From contig JAXMBX010000007.1 in NCBI GenBank assembly GCA_046349635.1, forward strand, positions 1-64,000: DNA of 64,000 bases, read 5' to 3'. Origin of the DNA: JAXMBX01 sp046349635 (GTDB taxonomy: Bacteria > Planctomycetota > Planctomycetia > Planctomycetales > Planctomycetaceae). The notes below the pieces were generated by a model. That model saw only the letters and a list, made by a program, of their open reading frames with translations. It was not told the origin of the DNA and made no database searches. How positions within the stretch are numbered: the stretch's first letter is position 1; each line of letters opens with the position of its first letter. Made by a program: the position numbers and the translations under genes. Below are positions 26,439-35,625 of the stretch, in pieces.

Positions 26439-28369
26439 TATTTATAACTCCTCTGCGTGAGGTGAACTTCTTCGAAGACCAGTGGTTCCTTGTGGAGCGC
26501 GGGCTGACCCCCATCCCCCTTGAACTCCCACGCCGCCACGTGACAGTAATTCTCGTCATCGCGACGCGCTTCGTTGTCCGGGGTCTGATATTCCTCGCGG
26601 AAGTGGCCGCCGCACGATTCGTTCCGTGTCAGCGCATCCAGCGCCAGCAGCTCGCCGAATTCCAGGAAGTCCGCGACACGCCCCGCATATTCCAGGTTCT
26701 GGTTCAGCGCTTCGCCGGTCCCCAGCACCTTGACGTTCCGCCAGAATTCCTCGCGCAGCCCCCGAATCTTGCCGATCGCGTGCTGCAAGCCCTCCGCGTT
26801 GCGGGCCATCCCGCAATAGTTCCACAGCGTGAGTCCCAGTTCCCTGTGAATACTGTCCGCCGTCCGGGTTCCCCGCACGTTCAGAATCGCTTCCAGGCGG
26901 GCCTTGCTGTCCTGCACCGCCTGCGTGAACGCCGGGTTATCGGTCCCCACCGTAGCGAATTTGGTCGAGGCGAGATGATCACCCAGCGTATACGGAATCA
27001 CGAAATAGCCGTCCGCCAGCCCCTGCATCAACGCACTCGCACCGAGACGGTTCGCCCCGTGGTCCGAGAAGTTCGCTTCACCCAGGACATACAGCCCGGG
27101 AATCGTGCTCTGCAGGTTATAGTCCACCCACAACCCACCCATCGTGTAGTGAATCGCCGGGTAGATCCGCATCGGCACCTTGTACGGATCCTCGTCCGTG
27201 ATCTTCTCGTACATGTGGAACAGGTTGCCGTATTTCTGGCGGATGACGTTGATCCCGTCCCGCTGGATCGCCTGCGCGAAGTCGAGGTACACCGCCTGCC
27301 CGGATGTCCCCACCCCTTGACCGGCGTCGCACCGTTCTTTCGCATTTCGCGAAGCCACGTCGCGCGGCACCATGTTCCCGAACGCCGGATATTTCCGCTC
27401 CAGGTAATAGTCCCGCTCCCCTTCCGGAATCTCGCCGGGGGCTCGCTTGTCTCCCTGTTTCTGAGGCACCCACACCCGACCGTCGTTCCGCAGACTTTCG
27501 CTCATCAGCGTCAGCTTGGACTGGTGATCACCGGTGACCGGAATGCAGGTCGGGTGAATCTGCGTGAAGCATGGATTCGCGAAGAACGCCCCCCGCTTGT
27601 ACGCCCGCCACGCCGCGGTGACGTTGCACCCCTTGGCATTGGTCGACAGGTAGTAGGCATTGCCATACCCCCCCGTGCAGAGCAGGACCGCATGACCGGC
27701 GAGGGTTTCCAGATCCCCCGTCACCATGTTCCGCATCACGATCCCCCGCGCCATCCCGTCCACCTTGACGATGTCCAGCATCTCACGGCGGTGATGCAGT
27801 TTCACTTTTCCCAGGCCCACCTGCCGCATCAGGGCGCTGTACGCCCCCAGCAGCAACTGCTGCCCCGTCTGCCCCCGGGCATAGAACGTTCGGGACACTT
27901 GCGCCCCACCGAAAGTCCGGTTGGCGAGCGTCCCGCCGTATTCGCGGGCAAAGGGGACCCCCTGGGCCACGCATTGATCGATAATCTGGGTACTCACCTG
28001 GGCCAGGCGGTAAACATTTGCCTCCCGCGCCCGGAAGTCACCCCCCTTGACGGTGTCGTAAAACAGCCGATACACGCTGTCGCCGTCGTTCGGGTAGTTC
28101 TTCGCCGCGTTGATCCCACCCTGCGCCGCGATACTGTGCGCCCGCCGCGGAGAGTCGTGCAGCGTCACCGCATGCACGTTGTACCCCAGCTCCGCCAGCG
28201 ATGCCGCCGCCGAGGCCCCTGCCAGCCCCGTTCCCACCACGATCACGGTGTACTTCCGCTTGTTCGTCGGGGACACCAGCTTCAAATGGTCCTTGTACGT
28301 GTCCCATTTGGTGGCGACCGGCCCGGCCGGAACTTTCGAGTTGAGCACCGCAGACGCTTCCTGATTCAT
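26438..28369 (-). CDS. sdhA: Succinate dehydrogenase/fumarate reductase flavoprotein subunit
   Basis: The 643-residue catalytic subunit oxidises succinate to fumarate with covalently bound FAD. Key parts: dinucleotide fold VIVVGTGLAGASAAASLAE, the FAD-histidine region SPRRAHSIAAQGGINAAKN, NRTFGGAQVSRTFYARGQTG, the active-site arginine segment (YPAIHYTMGGLWVDYN), and C-terminal SCGGHFREEYQTPDNEA. The ATG at 28369 has GAGAGG eight bases before it. The gap to sdhC is 29 bp. Being type B (dihaem cytochrome partner), it may work either as menaquinone-linked SQR or as fumarate reductase; sequence alone does not decide. Confidence 0.96.
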   Translation of the reverse strand: MNQEASAVLNSKVPAGPVATKWDTYKDHLKLVSPTNKRKYTVIVVGTGLAGASAAASLAELGYNVHAVTLHDSPRRAHSIAAQGGINAAKNYPNDGDSVYRLFYDTVKGGDFRAREANVYRLAQVSTQIIDQCVAQGVPFAREYGGTLANRTFGGAQVSRTFYARGQTGQQLLLGAYSALMRQVGLGKVKLHHRREMLDIVKVDGMARGIVMRNMVTGDLETLAGHAVLLCTGGYGNAYYLSTNAKGCNVTAAWRAYKRGAFFANPCFTQIHPTCIPVTGDHQSKLTLMSESLRNDGRVWVPQKQGDKRAPGEIPEGERDYYLERKYPAFGNMVPRDVASRNAKERCDAGQGVGTSGQAVYLDFAQAIQRDGINVIRQKYGNLFHMYEKITDEDPYKVPMRIYPAIHYTMGGLWVDYNLQSTIPGLYVLGEANFSDHGANRLGASALMQGLADGYFVIPYTLGDHLASTKFATVGTDNPAFTQAVQDSKARLEAILNVRGTRTADSIHRELGLTLWNYCGMARNAEGLQHAIGKIRGLREEFWRNVKVLGTGEALNQNLEYAGRVADFLEFGELLALDALTRNESCGGHFREEYQTPDNEARRDDENYCHVAAWEFKGDGGQPALHKEPLVFEEVHLTQRSYK

Positions 28370-28398
28370 CCGATTAACCTCTCGCTCCCCTCACGGAC

Positions 28399-29166
28399 TC
28401 AATGACCCTTCAAACCGGTCGGTGCAACCTGTGGGATGTCGTGACTCTTTGGAACCGAATTGAAATTAAAGAAGATCGGCAGGCTCGCAAATCCAACCGC
28501 GATCACGATCGCAAACACAATCCCCAGCTTCTTGAGAAACGGGGTGTACTTCGGATGCGAGAACCCGATCGAGCGGAACGCACTCTGGAAACCGTGCGCC
28601 AGATGCACACCCAGAACCAGGCTCCCGACCACGTAAACCGCCGCACTCAGCGGATCTTTCAGGACTTCGATCGCATGGTCAAACGGCAGCATTCCCGGAG
28701 ACGGTGCCCGCCGACGCAAACCCAGTTCGGCAAACCGCATGTCCAGCAGGTGCACGATCAGGAACACAAGCACGACGATCCCGGTTGAGACCATCAGGTT
28801 ATGCGGTCGGAAGATCAGCGGCGACGCAGGCAGCTTCGATTGCTTCTCCGCGTATTCCACTTGCCGGGCCGAATTGTTCAGCCGCGCCGTCGAGAAACCC
28901 AAGTAGATGTGCACCGTGAACAGCACCAGCAGGCTGACCTCCGCGAGCGGCAGCAGCTCACTGCTGTGCAGGAAGTGGGCGTACTCGTTGTAATGTTTCG
29001 CCCCCTTGTACATCAGCAGGTTGCCGGACAGATGCCCCACCAGAAACCCGCACAGCATCAACCCCGTCAGCCCCATCAGAATCTTCTGGCCGATGGAAGA
29101 AGTCACCGCGCGAATCAGCCAGTTGTTACAACAACTCTTGGAAGGAGGAGTTTTCTCCTGACTCAA
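28399..29166 (-). CDS. sdhC: Succinate dehydrogenase/fumarate reductase dihaem cytochrome b subunit (type B)
   Basis: A 255-residue membrane anchor with five hydrophobic helices (starting GQKILMGLTGLMLCGFLVGH, VSLLVLFTVHIYLGFSTA, MVSTGIVVLVFLIVHLLDM, SAAVYVVGSLVLGVHLAHG, KLGIVFAIVIAVGFASLP). The four candidate haem-ligand histidines are in VGHLSGN, FTVHIYLG, IVHLLDM and GVHLAHG, as in dihaem type B cytochromes of Bacillus and Wolinella. The start is a TTG at 29166 supported by AAGGAG seven bases upstream; no nearer ATG fits. It is the first gene of sdhCAB. Confidence 0.92.
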   Translation of the reverse strand: MSQEKTPPSKSCCNNWLIRAVTSSIGQKILMGLTGLMLCGFLVGHLSGNLLMYKGAKHYNEYAHFLHSSELLPLAEVSLLVLFTVHIYLGFSTARLNNSARQVEYAEKQSKLPASPLIFRPHNLMVSTGIVVLVFLIVHLLDMRFAELGLRRRAPSPGMLPFDHAIEVLKDPLSAAVYVVGSLVLGVHLAHGFQSAFRSIGFSHPKYTPFLKKLGIVFAIVIAVGFASLPIFFNFNSVPKSHDIPQVAPTGLKGH

Positions 29167-29378
29167 GATCGGCTCCTTGTCTCAGCGCGCGTCAGCCGCG
29201 CTTCAATCGCTCGTAAGATTTCTCGATTTCCACGTTTAGAGGGATTATAGAAGATGGATCGGAGAACTTCCAATGCTCGCCCCCATCGCACTATCATCTT
29301 TCGTATCATCGACAAACGCCACGCATGCCATCACCAGCGCCATGTCGACTCTTCCACACCGGGACTTTCACGCCCGCC

Positions 29379-31664
29379 TTACCGGCCTCGTCGTGAACGT
29401 CCACCCTTCCCTTTCGACCGACCCCCTCCCGACCGTCCGGCAGGTCCACCCTTCCCCTTGCCGCTCCCTTTCCCAAATTTGGAAATTTTTGTGCTGCGAC
29501 GCTCCCCATCCTCCGACCGGGTCCGTTCTCTCCCGCCCGTTCCCGGAATTCGGAATTCCAGCACGCGCCGGTCGATGTCCACCAGCGCCACCTCCACCTG
29601 CAGCCGATCCCCCAGTCGAATCTGTCGCCCCGTCCGCCGCCCGATCAAACTGTGAGACGCTTGCTCGAAATCGTAATAATCGTCCCCCAGCGTGGTGACG
29701 TGGACCATCCCTTCCGCCGGAATCTCCACCCCCTGGCAGAAGAATCCAAATTCTTTCACCCCCGTAATCACCGCCTCCATCTCCTCACCGATCCGCGTGG
29801 AGAGGTACGTCAGCAACTTGATCTTGATCAGTTCCCGTTCCGCCTCCGCGGCCCGCCGCTCCGTCTTGGAGCAATGCTTCGCCAGCGCGATCAGACCCTG
29901 CGGATCGCTCTTCGCCAGCGACTTCGCCGCTTTTCCCGCGCCGATCAATCCCACCAGCCGATGCACGATCAGATCCGGATAACGCCGGATCGGACTCGTG
30001 AAGTGGCAGTAGTTCCCCACCGCGAGAGCATAGTGACCCGTCTCTTCCACCGCATACTCCGCCTGCCGCATGCTCCGCAGCAACGCATAGTTCACCGCCG
30101 TCATCGTCGGCGAATCCTTCACCGAGTCCAGCAGCTTCTGCAATTCCGACCGGCTCTGCGGACGCTTCAACTGCATCCCCAGTGACCGCACAAAATCCGC
30201 GAACCCCTTCAGCTTGAACTCATCCGGGTCCGCATGCACCCGCCGGATAAACGGAATCCCCCGCCGCGTCAGCTCCTCCGCCACGGCGATGTTCGCCGCC
30301 AGCATGAAATCCTCAATCAACTGGTGGCTGATGTCGTGCGATACCAGGTGCGCACCATCCACCCGATGCTTCTTGTCGAAATCGATCTTCACCTCCGGCA
30401 TCGTCAGTTCCAGCGCCCCCTTGGCGAATCGCCGTTCCCGCAGGATCGAGGCCAGTTCGTGCATCTTCAGCAGCAACTGCACAATCTCCGGCTTCACGTG
30501 CGGATGCGGCCCCTCCGGGTTCTGCAGGATCGCGAACACCTCTTCATACGCGAACCGCCGCGCCGTCTTGATCGCCGAATTCGCGAACTTCGTATGCACC
30601 GGAATCCCTTCCGCCGTGTACTCGATGAACACGCTCTTCGTCAGCCGCACCTTCCCCTGCTGCAGGCTCGCGAGCCCGTTCGAAATAATCTCCGGCAGCA
30701 TCGGCAATACCCGGTCCGGCAGATACACGCTCGTCCCACGCCGTTCCGCTTCCCGGTCCAGCATCGACCCCGGCTGCACGAAATGCGCCACGTCCGCGAT
30801 ATGCACCCCCAAATGCCAATGCCCATCCTCGGATCGTTTCAGCGAAATCGCGTCGTCGAAGTCCCGCGCATCCGCCGGGTCGATTGTCACGATCAATTCC
30901 TTGGTCAGATCCAGCCGGTCTCCCAGTTCCGTCTCGTCGAACCGGTCCGCCTCGTTCCGTGCTTCCGTCAGCACCTCTTCCGGAAATTCATCCGGCAGGT
31001 CGAACTGGTGGATGATCGTCAGGGTATCGACACCCGGCGCTCCCCGCTCTCCCAGCACCTTCGTCAGCACCGCCTCACCGCTCGACGTCATCGTCGGATA
31101 GCGCAGCATCTCGATGACCACCTTGTCATCGGGCGCCGCCCCTTTGGCACCGGGATCGCCGACATGTATCGGTTGCGTGAAGGTTGTTCCGTCCACACGG
31201 ACAAACCCCCGCCCCTCCTGCTCGAAATACGTCCCCACGTACACCTGCGACGCCCGCTGCAGGATCTCCACGACCCGTCCGCGACGCCGCGCTCCCGGAC
31301 GTCCTCCCTTCTGCACCGCGACGAGAACTTCATCCCCCGTGTGCGCGTCCCGCATCTCTTCGGGAGCGATAAACAGGTCCTGCTCGTCCGGCTGCTTCTT
31401 CTCCAGCGGGATCAGGTACCCCGCCCCGGTGGACGTCCGCTTGATGATCCCCTGGATCAACCCCTCGCGCGGCTTCAGCCGCAGCGCCCCCTGCTTGTCC
31501 GTCTGCAGCTTTTCCCGCTGCAACAACGCGGAAATCGTCTTTCGAAATCCGCCTAACTTCGACTTCGGCACCTGCAGCATCCGCCCCAGGACCGCCAGAT
31601 TCACCGGCCGATATTCCGGCCGCTTCATGAACTCCAGGATCTCATCTGATCCAATCTCACCCAT
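29379..31664 (-). CDS. rnr: Ribonuclease R
   Basis: A 761-residue 3'-to-5' exoribonuclease that degrades structured RNA. Order of domains: N-terminal winged helix (MGEIGSDEILEFMKRPEYRP), cold-shock domains, the RNB catalytic domain with DPADARDFDDAISLKRSED (the four catalytic Asp), HLGVHIADVAHFV, YLPDRVLPMLPE and YAVEETGHYALAVGNYCHFT followed by SPIRRYPDLIVHR. An S1 domain (GEEMEAVITGVKEFGFFCQG) comes next, and a Lys/Gly/Arg-rich tail (KISKFGKGSGKGKGG) typical of RNase R. Length is normal. The YhaM-like nuclease gene lies just upstream (53-bp gap), so the two may be co-transcribed RNA-decay genes. Confidence 0.95.
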   Translation of the reverse strand: MGEIGSDEILEFMKRPEYRPVNLAVLGRMLQVPKSKLGGFRKTISALLQREKLQTDKQGALRLKPREGLIQGIIKRTSTGAGYLIPLEKKQPDEQDLFIAPEEMRDAHTGDEVLVAVQKGGRPGARRRGRVVEILQRASQVYVGTYFEQEGRGFVRVDGTTFTQPIHVGDPGAKGAAPDDKVVIEMLRYPTMTSSGEAVLTKVLGERGAPGVDTLTIIHQFDLPDEFPEEVLTEARNEADRFDETELGDRLDLTKELIVTIDPADARDFDDAISLKRSEDGHWHLGVHIADVAHFVQPGSMLDREAERRGTSVYLPDRVLPMLPEIISNGLASLQQGKVRLTKSVFIEYTAEGIPVHTKFANSAIKTARRFAYEEVFAILQNPEGPHPHVKPEIVQLLLKMHELASILRERRFAKGALELTMPEVKIDFDKKHRVDGAHLVSHDISHQLIEDFMLAANIAVAEELTRRGIPFIRRVHADPDEFKLKGFADFVRSLGMQLKRPQSRSELQKLLDSVKDSPTMTAVNYALLRSMRQAEYAVEETGHYALAVGNYCHFTSPIRRYPDLIVHRLVGLIGAGKAAKSLAKSDPQGLIALAKHCSKTERRAAEAERELIKIKLLTYLSTRIGEEMEAVITGVKEFGFFCQGVEIPAEGMVHVTTLGDDYYDFEQASHSLIGRRTGRQIRLGDRLQVEVALVDIDRRVLEFRIPGTGGRERTRSEDGERRSTKISKFGKGSGKGKGGPAGRSGGGRSKGKGGRSRRGR

Positions 31665-31717
31665 CTGTATTCTCTCAATCTAAAACTTGTTGTTGGATGG
31701 GTGCGACGTTTCCTGCC

Positions 31718-32685
31718 TCAACGCGCCCCCTTGTATAACTTCCGATCCAGCCGGGTACTGAACGGCGTCCAGTCCGATCCCGGGTTCGGATCATTTTGAA
31801 TGTCCCGCATGAATTCGTGCAGCTTCGCATCCAGGTTGTCGATGTGATGCAACGCAATCGCCTCCGGTGTCATCGGCAACTTCATGCTCCCGAACTCATA
31901 ACTCCCGTGATGGCTGATGATGATGTGCTTCAAGCGCAACATCGTCTCCGTGGGGAAAGGCTGCTCCATCCGGACTTCATAATCCCGGATCTTCTCCGCC
32001 AGCATCTCCACCCCGATCATCATATGTCCCAGCAACTGTCCCTCGCTGGTGTACCCGAAGCCGCAGTCGTAGCTCAATTCCCGGACTTTCCCCAGGTCGT
32101 GCAGGAAAATCCCCGCCAGGAGCACGTCCAGCTTCAGGTCCGGATACAACGGACCAATCCGCGTCCCGATCTCCAGCATCGTCGTCACGTGTTCCAGCAG
32201 TCCCCCCTGGTACGCGTGATGCGTCTTCGTCCCCGCCGGAGCCAGGCTGAATTTTTCCATCAGCTCCCGGTCGTCGATAAAACACTGCATCAGCATCCGG
32301 ATCGCCGGATCGTCCAGCGACAGCAGGATCTCCTGCAGACGCGTCATGTACTTGGCGGCGTCCTGCTTCGGCTGAGGCAGAAATTCCGTCAGGTCCAGCC
32401 CTTCCGGGGAAACCGGCACGATATGCGTCAGGATGACCTGTAAGCCCCCCTGGAACAGTTGCACCTTCCCCCGGGCGTGGGCAAATTCCCCCGCCGTCAC
32501 GTTCGCCACCGATTGCTCGGTGATATTCCACATCCGGGCACCCAGCGACCCGGTCCGGTCTCTCAATTCCACCAGCAGATACAGGCTTCCGTTCCGATTC
32601 GCGCGAAATCTGTTTGCTCGGCGACCATGTACGCATTATCCAGCGTATCCCCGTCCACCATCTCCTGAATGAATTGCCGCACCAT
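31718..32685 (-). CDS. YhaM-like HD-domain 3'-5' exoribonuclease with OB fold, one frameshift
   Basis: The larger frame holds the OB-fold end (GSLGARMWNITEQSVANVTA) and the HD metal-dependent nuclease domain. The latter shows TKTHHAYQGGLLEHVTTML, LLAGIFLHDLGKVREL (the HD motif), LGHMMIGVEML, IISHHGSYEFGS and EAIALHHIDNLDAKLHEF. The N-terminal 27 or so residues (MVRQFIQEMVDGDTLDNAYM) lie in another frame starting at the ATG at 32685. A missing base near 32605 joins them and gives about 322 residues, the YhaM length. In Firmicutes YhaM trims RNA 3' ends. Here it is next to rnr, which supports an RNA-decay role. Confidence 0.82.
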
Positions 32686-32859
32686 CCGCCACAAATCCTT
32701 CCGCGGCTGAAAGCCTCGAAATCAACCACGCAGTGCATTCTAACACAGGCTCCCCTCTCTGCCCCGCTCAACGAGCATTTTTAAGTGGACTCTCCAGGTG
32801 GCTTGCCTCCCCTCGCCCCTTGTAGCGGAATCGGGGTGAGGCATGGTATCATCTGAAGG

Positions 32860-33128
32860 TGAAGTCTATCTTCGGACCCGTGACTGCATGCCCCGCCGTG
32901 CTCTGCAGGCGATCTTATCGCCGCGCTGCAGGCGGGGTGGACATGTGTGAGTTTAGATCATCTCGTGTCGCAAATCGTCAGGGGTGGCCCAGGTTCGCCG
33001 TACTCCGGCGTACCTGGGTGGCTTCAGCCACAAGAGGTCTTCTTCATCGTAGCGGTCAAGACCCAGCTTCTTGGACGCACCTAATTCAGAACTAGCCCGG
33101 AGCGGCAGCGACGAGTTCCTGCTTCCAT
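32860..33128. repeat. Repeat cluster: B variant, A and D
   Basis: A divergent B-like hairpin at 32885-32960 (GCATGCCCCGCC... GGCGGGGTGGACATGTGTG, GATCTTATCGCCGC loop) is followed by A at 32983-33070 with arms CCCAGGTTCGCCG/CGGCGTACCTGGG, and D at 33090-33122 (AACTAGCCCGGAGCGGCAGC). The lspA 3' end abuts it. Confidence 0.6.
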
Positions 33129-33192
33129 CTACTGCTCTACTGCTCTACTGCTCTACTGCTCTACTGCTCTACTGCTCTACTGCTCTACTGCT
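33129..33192. repeat. Microsatellite (CTACTGCT) x 8
   Basis: Eight perfect tandem copies of an 8-bp unit, directly after the D block. Because 8 is not a multiple of 3, gain or loss of a unit would change the frame of whatever reads through it. The annotated lspA stop lies inside this array. Related but shorter arrays appear after D blocks at 48200, 55315 and 59345. Confidence 0.9.
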
Positions 33193-33702
33193 CTCGCCCG
33201 CAGGGCGCGGCTTCTCTCCCCGCATCGCAAGAATCAACACGATCACCCCACCCGTCACCGCCATGTCCGCGACGTTGAAAATCCCGGACCGCACCGGCCC
33301 CAGACCGACGTTCAGAAAATCCGTCACCAGTCCCTGGTTGGTCACCCGGTCGATCAGGTTCCCGATCCCCCCCGCCAGCACGGACACCCCCGCCACGAAC
33401 ACCGGCAGCTTCGAGTTCCAATGCCACACCACGAAGCAGGTCAGTCCCAGCAGCATGGCGCTGTTGAAACCCACGAACACCCACCGCCGGACTTCCGGCG
33501 AAAGATTGTTCCCCACGCTCAGGAACCCGCCGCTGTTCAAGGCATACTCCAGCCGCACCGTGTCCATCAGGTAGGACCGGCCCGGCCGCCCCCGCAGGTT
33601 GTCCGTCGCGAGTTTCTTCGTCGCCTGGTCGCACCCCAGGCACGCCAGCAGCACAAAGACTCCCAGCACGAATCGCACACCTCTCACGGGATTGCCGTTC
33701 AT
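33169..33702 (-). CDS. lspA: Lipoprotein signal peptidase (signal peptidase II)
   Basis: LspA is the inner-membrane aspartyl peptidase that removes lipoprotein signal peptides. The ATG at 33702 gives 177 residues. Four hydrophobic helices are evident (VRFVLGVFVLLACLGCD, FNSAMLLGLTCFVVWHW, VFVAGVSVLAGGIGNLID, IFNVADMAVTGGVIVLIL). Conserved signatures: DQATKKLA, NSGGFLSVG, the first catalytic Asp region GNLIDRVTNQGLVTDF and the second FNVADMAV. The last 11 or so residues (PAGESSRAVEQ) are encoded by the D-type repeat and microsatellite, not by the conserved gene. The gap to proS upstream is 22 bp, so the pair are likely an operon. Confidence 0.93.
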   Translation of the reverse strand: MNGNPVRGVRFVLGVFVLLACLGCDQATKKLATDNLRGRPGRSYLMDTVRLEYALNSGGFLSVGNNLSPEVRRWVFVGFNSAMLLGLTCFVVWHWNSKLPVFVAGVSVLAGGIGNLIDRVTNQGLVTDFLNVGLGPVRSGIFNVADMAVTGGVIVLILAMRGEKPRPAGESSRAVEQ

Positions 33703-33724
33703 CCTGAACTCCGTTCCATTCTTC

Positions 33725-35233
33725 CTAATACGCCTTCGCGAACACCCCGCGCCGCTTGCTCGGCTTCCCCGTGAACAGGCACTTCCCAGGCTCATCCTCA
33801 CCCTCAAACGGCACGCACCGGATCGTCACCTTCAATTCCTTCAAGGCCTCCTCCACCGCAGGCTCGTCCACGAAATGGCACATCGCGAACCCGCCGTGAA
33901 TCTCAGGTTTCTCTTCGTTCTTCGGCGTGAAATACGCCTTGAAGTCCTCCAAGGAATCGATGTTCACCGTGTTCGCCTTCCGATACGCCAACGCCTTGTC
34001 GAACATCCCCTGCTGGATCTCCGTCAGCATCGCGCCGATCTGGCCCACCAGTTCGCCCCGTTCCTTCGGAGCCGAACTCCCGTCATCCCGCCGACCGACA
34101 AACACGCTGTTCTTGGCGATATCCTTCGGGCCGACTTCCAGCCGCAACGGCACCCCCTTCTTCACGTGCTGCCATTTCTTCTCACCACCCCGGATGTCCC
34201 GGTCATCCATCTGCACCCGCACCGGCCCATCCCCGAATTGCTGCGCACTGAGTTCCTTCTGCAACGACGTGCAGAACTCCAGCACTGCCGAGCGTTCCTC
34301 GTCGTTCCGGTAAATCGGCAGCATGACCACGTGCTTCGGCGCCAAGCGCGGCGGCAGAATCAGTCCGTCATCGTCCGCGTGCGTCATGATCAGCCCGCCG
34401 ATCAGCCGGGTCGAAACTCCCCACGACGTCGTGTACGCGTAGCACTCCTTCTCGTTCTGGTCCTGGAACTTGATCTCCTGGGCCTTCGAGAAATTCTGCC
34501 CCAGGAAGTGCGACGTCCCCGCCTGCAGCGCCTTCCGGTCCTGCATCATCGCCTCGATCGAAAACGTCGAGACCGCACCCGGGAACCGTTCTCCCGCCGT
34601 CTTTTCACCTTTGATCACCGGCATCGCCATGTAATGCTCGGCGAAGTCCGCGTAGACGTTGATCATCTGCCGCGTCTCTTCCCACGCTTCCTCTTCGGTC
34701 GCATGCGCCGTGTGCCCTTCCTGCCACAGAAACTCCGCCGTCCGCAGGAACAAACGTGTCCGCAGTTCCCAGCGCACCACGTTCGCCCATTGGTTGATCT
34801 TGATCGGCAGATCCCGCCACGAATGCACCCAGCGGGCATACATCGACCCGATGATCGTTTCGCTCGTCGGGCGCACAATCAACGGCTCGTCCAGTTTCCC
34901 CGCCGGCACCAGTCCCCCATTGGGCCCCGGCTCCAGCCGGTGATGCGTCACCACCGCGCATTCCTTCGCGAACCCCTCGACGTGTTCCGCTTCCTTCTCC
35001 AGGAAACTCATCGGAATGAACAGCGGAAAGTAGGCATTCTCATGCCCCGTCTCCTTGAACTTCCGGTCCAGCACCTGCTGCATGTTCTCCCACAGGGCAT
35101 ACCCCCAGGGCTTGATCACCATGCAGCCCCGCACCGGAGAATTCTCCGCCAGGTCCGCCGCCCCGATCACCTGCTGATACCATTCCGGGTAATCTTCCAC
35201 CCGCGTGGGGCTGATTGCGTTTCCCTTCGCCAT
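33725..35233 (-). CDS. proS: Prolyl-tRNA synthetase (archaeal/eukaryote-like short type)
   Basis: ProRS charges tRNA-Pro. The 502-residue protein is the type lacking the bacterial editing insertion and carrying a C-terminal extension. It shows class II motifs: motif 1-2 region YFPLFIPMSFLEKEAEHVEG, RPTSETIIGSMYARWV, LFLRTAEFLWQEGHTAHAT; motif 3 SWGVSTRLIGGLIMTH. The C-terminal domain ends RRGVFAKAY, and this type characteristically ends with Tyr. Two cysteines in the C-terminal zinc-like region (AMCHF, GKCLF) remain. Start ATG at 35233. It is followed by lspA, 22 bp away. Confidence 0.95.
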   Translation of the reverse strand: MAKGNAISPTRVEDYPEWYQQVIGAADLAENSPVRGCMVIKPWGYALWENMQQVLDRKFKETGHENAYFPLFIPMSFLEKEAEHVEGFAKECAVVTHHRLEPGPNGGLVPAGKLDEPLIVRPTSETIIGSMYARWVHSWRDLPIKINQWANVVRWELRTRLFLRTAEFLWQEGHTAHATEEEAWEETRQMINVYADFAEHYMAMPVIKGEKTAGERFPGAVSTFSIEAMMQDRKALQAGTSHFLGQNFSKAQEIKFQDQNEKECYAYTTSWGVSTRLIGGLIMTHADDDGLILPPRLAPKHVVMLPIYRNDEERSAVLEFCTSLQKELSAQQFGDGPVRVQMDDRDIRGGEKKWQHVKKGVPLRLEVGPKDIAKNSVFVGRRDDGSSAPKERGELVGQIGAMLTEIQQGMFDKALAYRKANTVNIDSLEDFKAYFTPKNEEKPEIHGGFAMCHFVDEPAVEEALKELKVTIRCVPFEGEDEPGKCLFTGKPSKRRGVFAKAY

Positions 35234-35261
35234 AATCCTTGAACTTCCTTTGTCTTGTATC

Positions 35262-35526
35262 TAACTAGCCCCAAGCGCCAGCGCGGGGTTCCTAACGGTA
35301 CAAACGTCTCTCAGCGGGTGGCATGCCTACATCGCGCTAGCAGGGTAGGCATGCGAGCATTTGACGACCAAGCCCACAACGCCCGGCATTCTAGAGCATT
35401 TTTCACGTCTGTGTAACGTCTCCCACGGAGATAATTTCGCAGGCTGGCCCCTCCTGTCGTGTAGCACAGGTTGCCGGTACTCCGGCTACCCAGCGCCAGC
35501 CACGGGAACCACTTCAAATCGACTTG
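35262..35526. repeat. Repeat cluster upstream of proS: blocks D, B and A
   Basis: D (AACTAGCCCCAAGCGCCAGC) begins at 35263. Next comes the block C tail signature AACGTCTCT at 35303. B at 35314-35364 has T-A substituted arms CATGCCTAC/GTAGGCATG. A at 35459-35526 has a truncated right arm. No gene is present between 35234 and 35625. Confidence 0.6.
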
Positions 35527-35546
35527 GGTGGCGGGGCAATAACCGC

Positions 35547-35600
35547 AGTTCAGACTCATGGGCATGAGTCTGAACAAGGGCGATAGTCTGTTCTTTTCCA
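35547..35600. repeat. Hairpin element, block G
   Basis: A hairpin with arms CAGACTCAT/ATGAGTCTG (9 bp, loop GGGC) is followed by GAACAAGGGCGATAGTCTG. Related elements are at 57333-57412 and 63806-63872. It lies just downstream of the minus-strand YncE/phosphoesterase gene, so it may also act as its terminator. Confidence 0.5.
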
Positions 35601-35625
35601 GCGGAAGCCCCCGAAATAACGGTCA

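Noticed and set aside
26462..28405. 647-codon open frame on the plus strand across sdhA
   Set aside because: It is the exact antisense of sdhA, and its translation is Arg/His/Pro-rich without any domain. Strong third-position GC bias keeps the antisense frame open.
33129..33192. CRISPR array
   Set aside because: The unit is a contiguous 8-bp tandem microsatellite with no spacers, and no cas gene is present.
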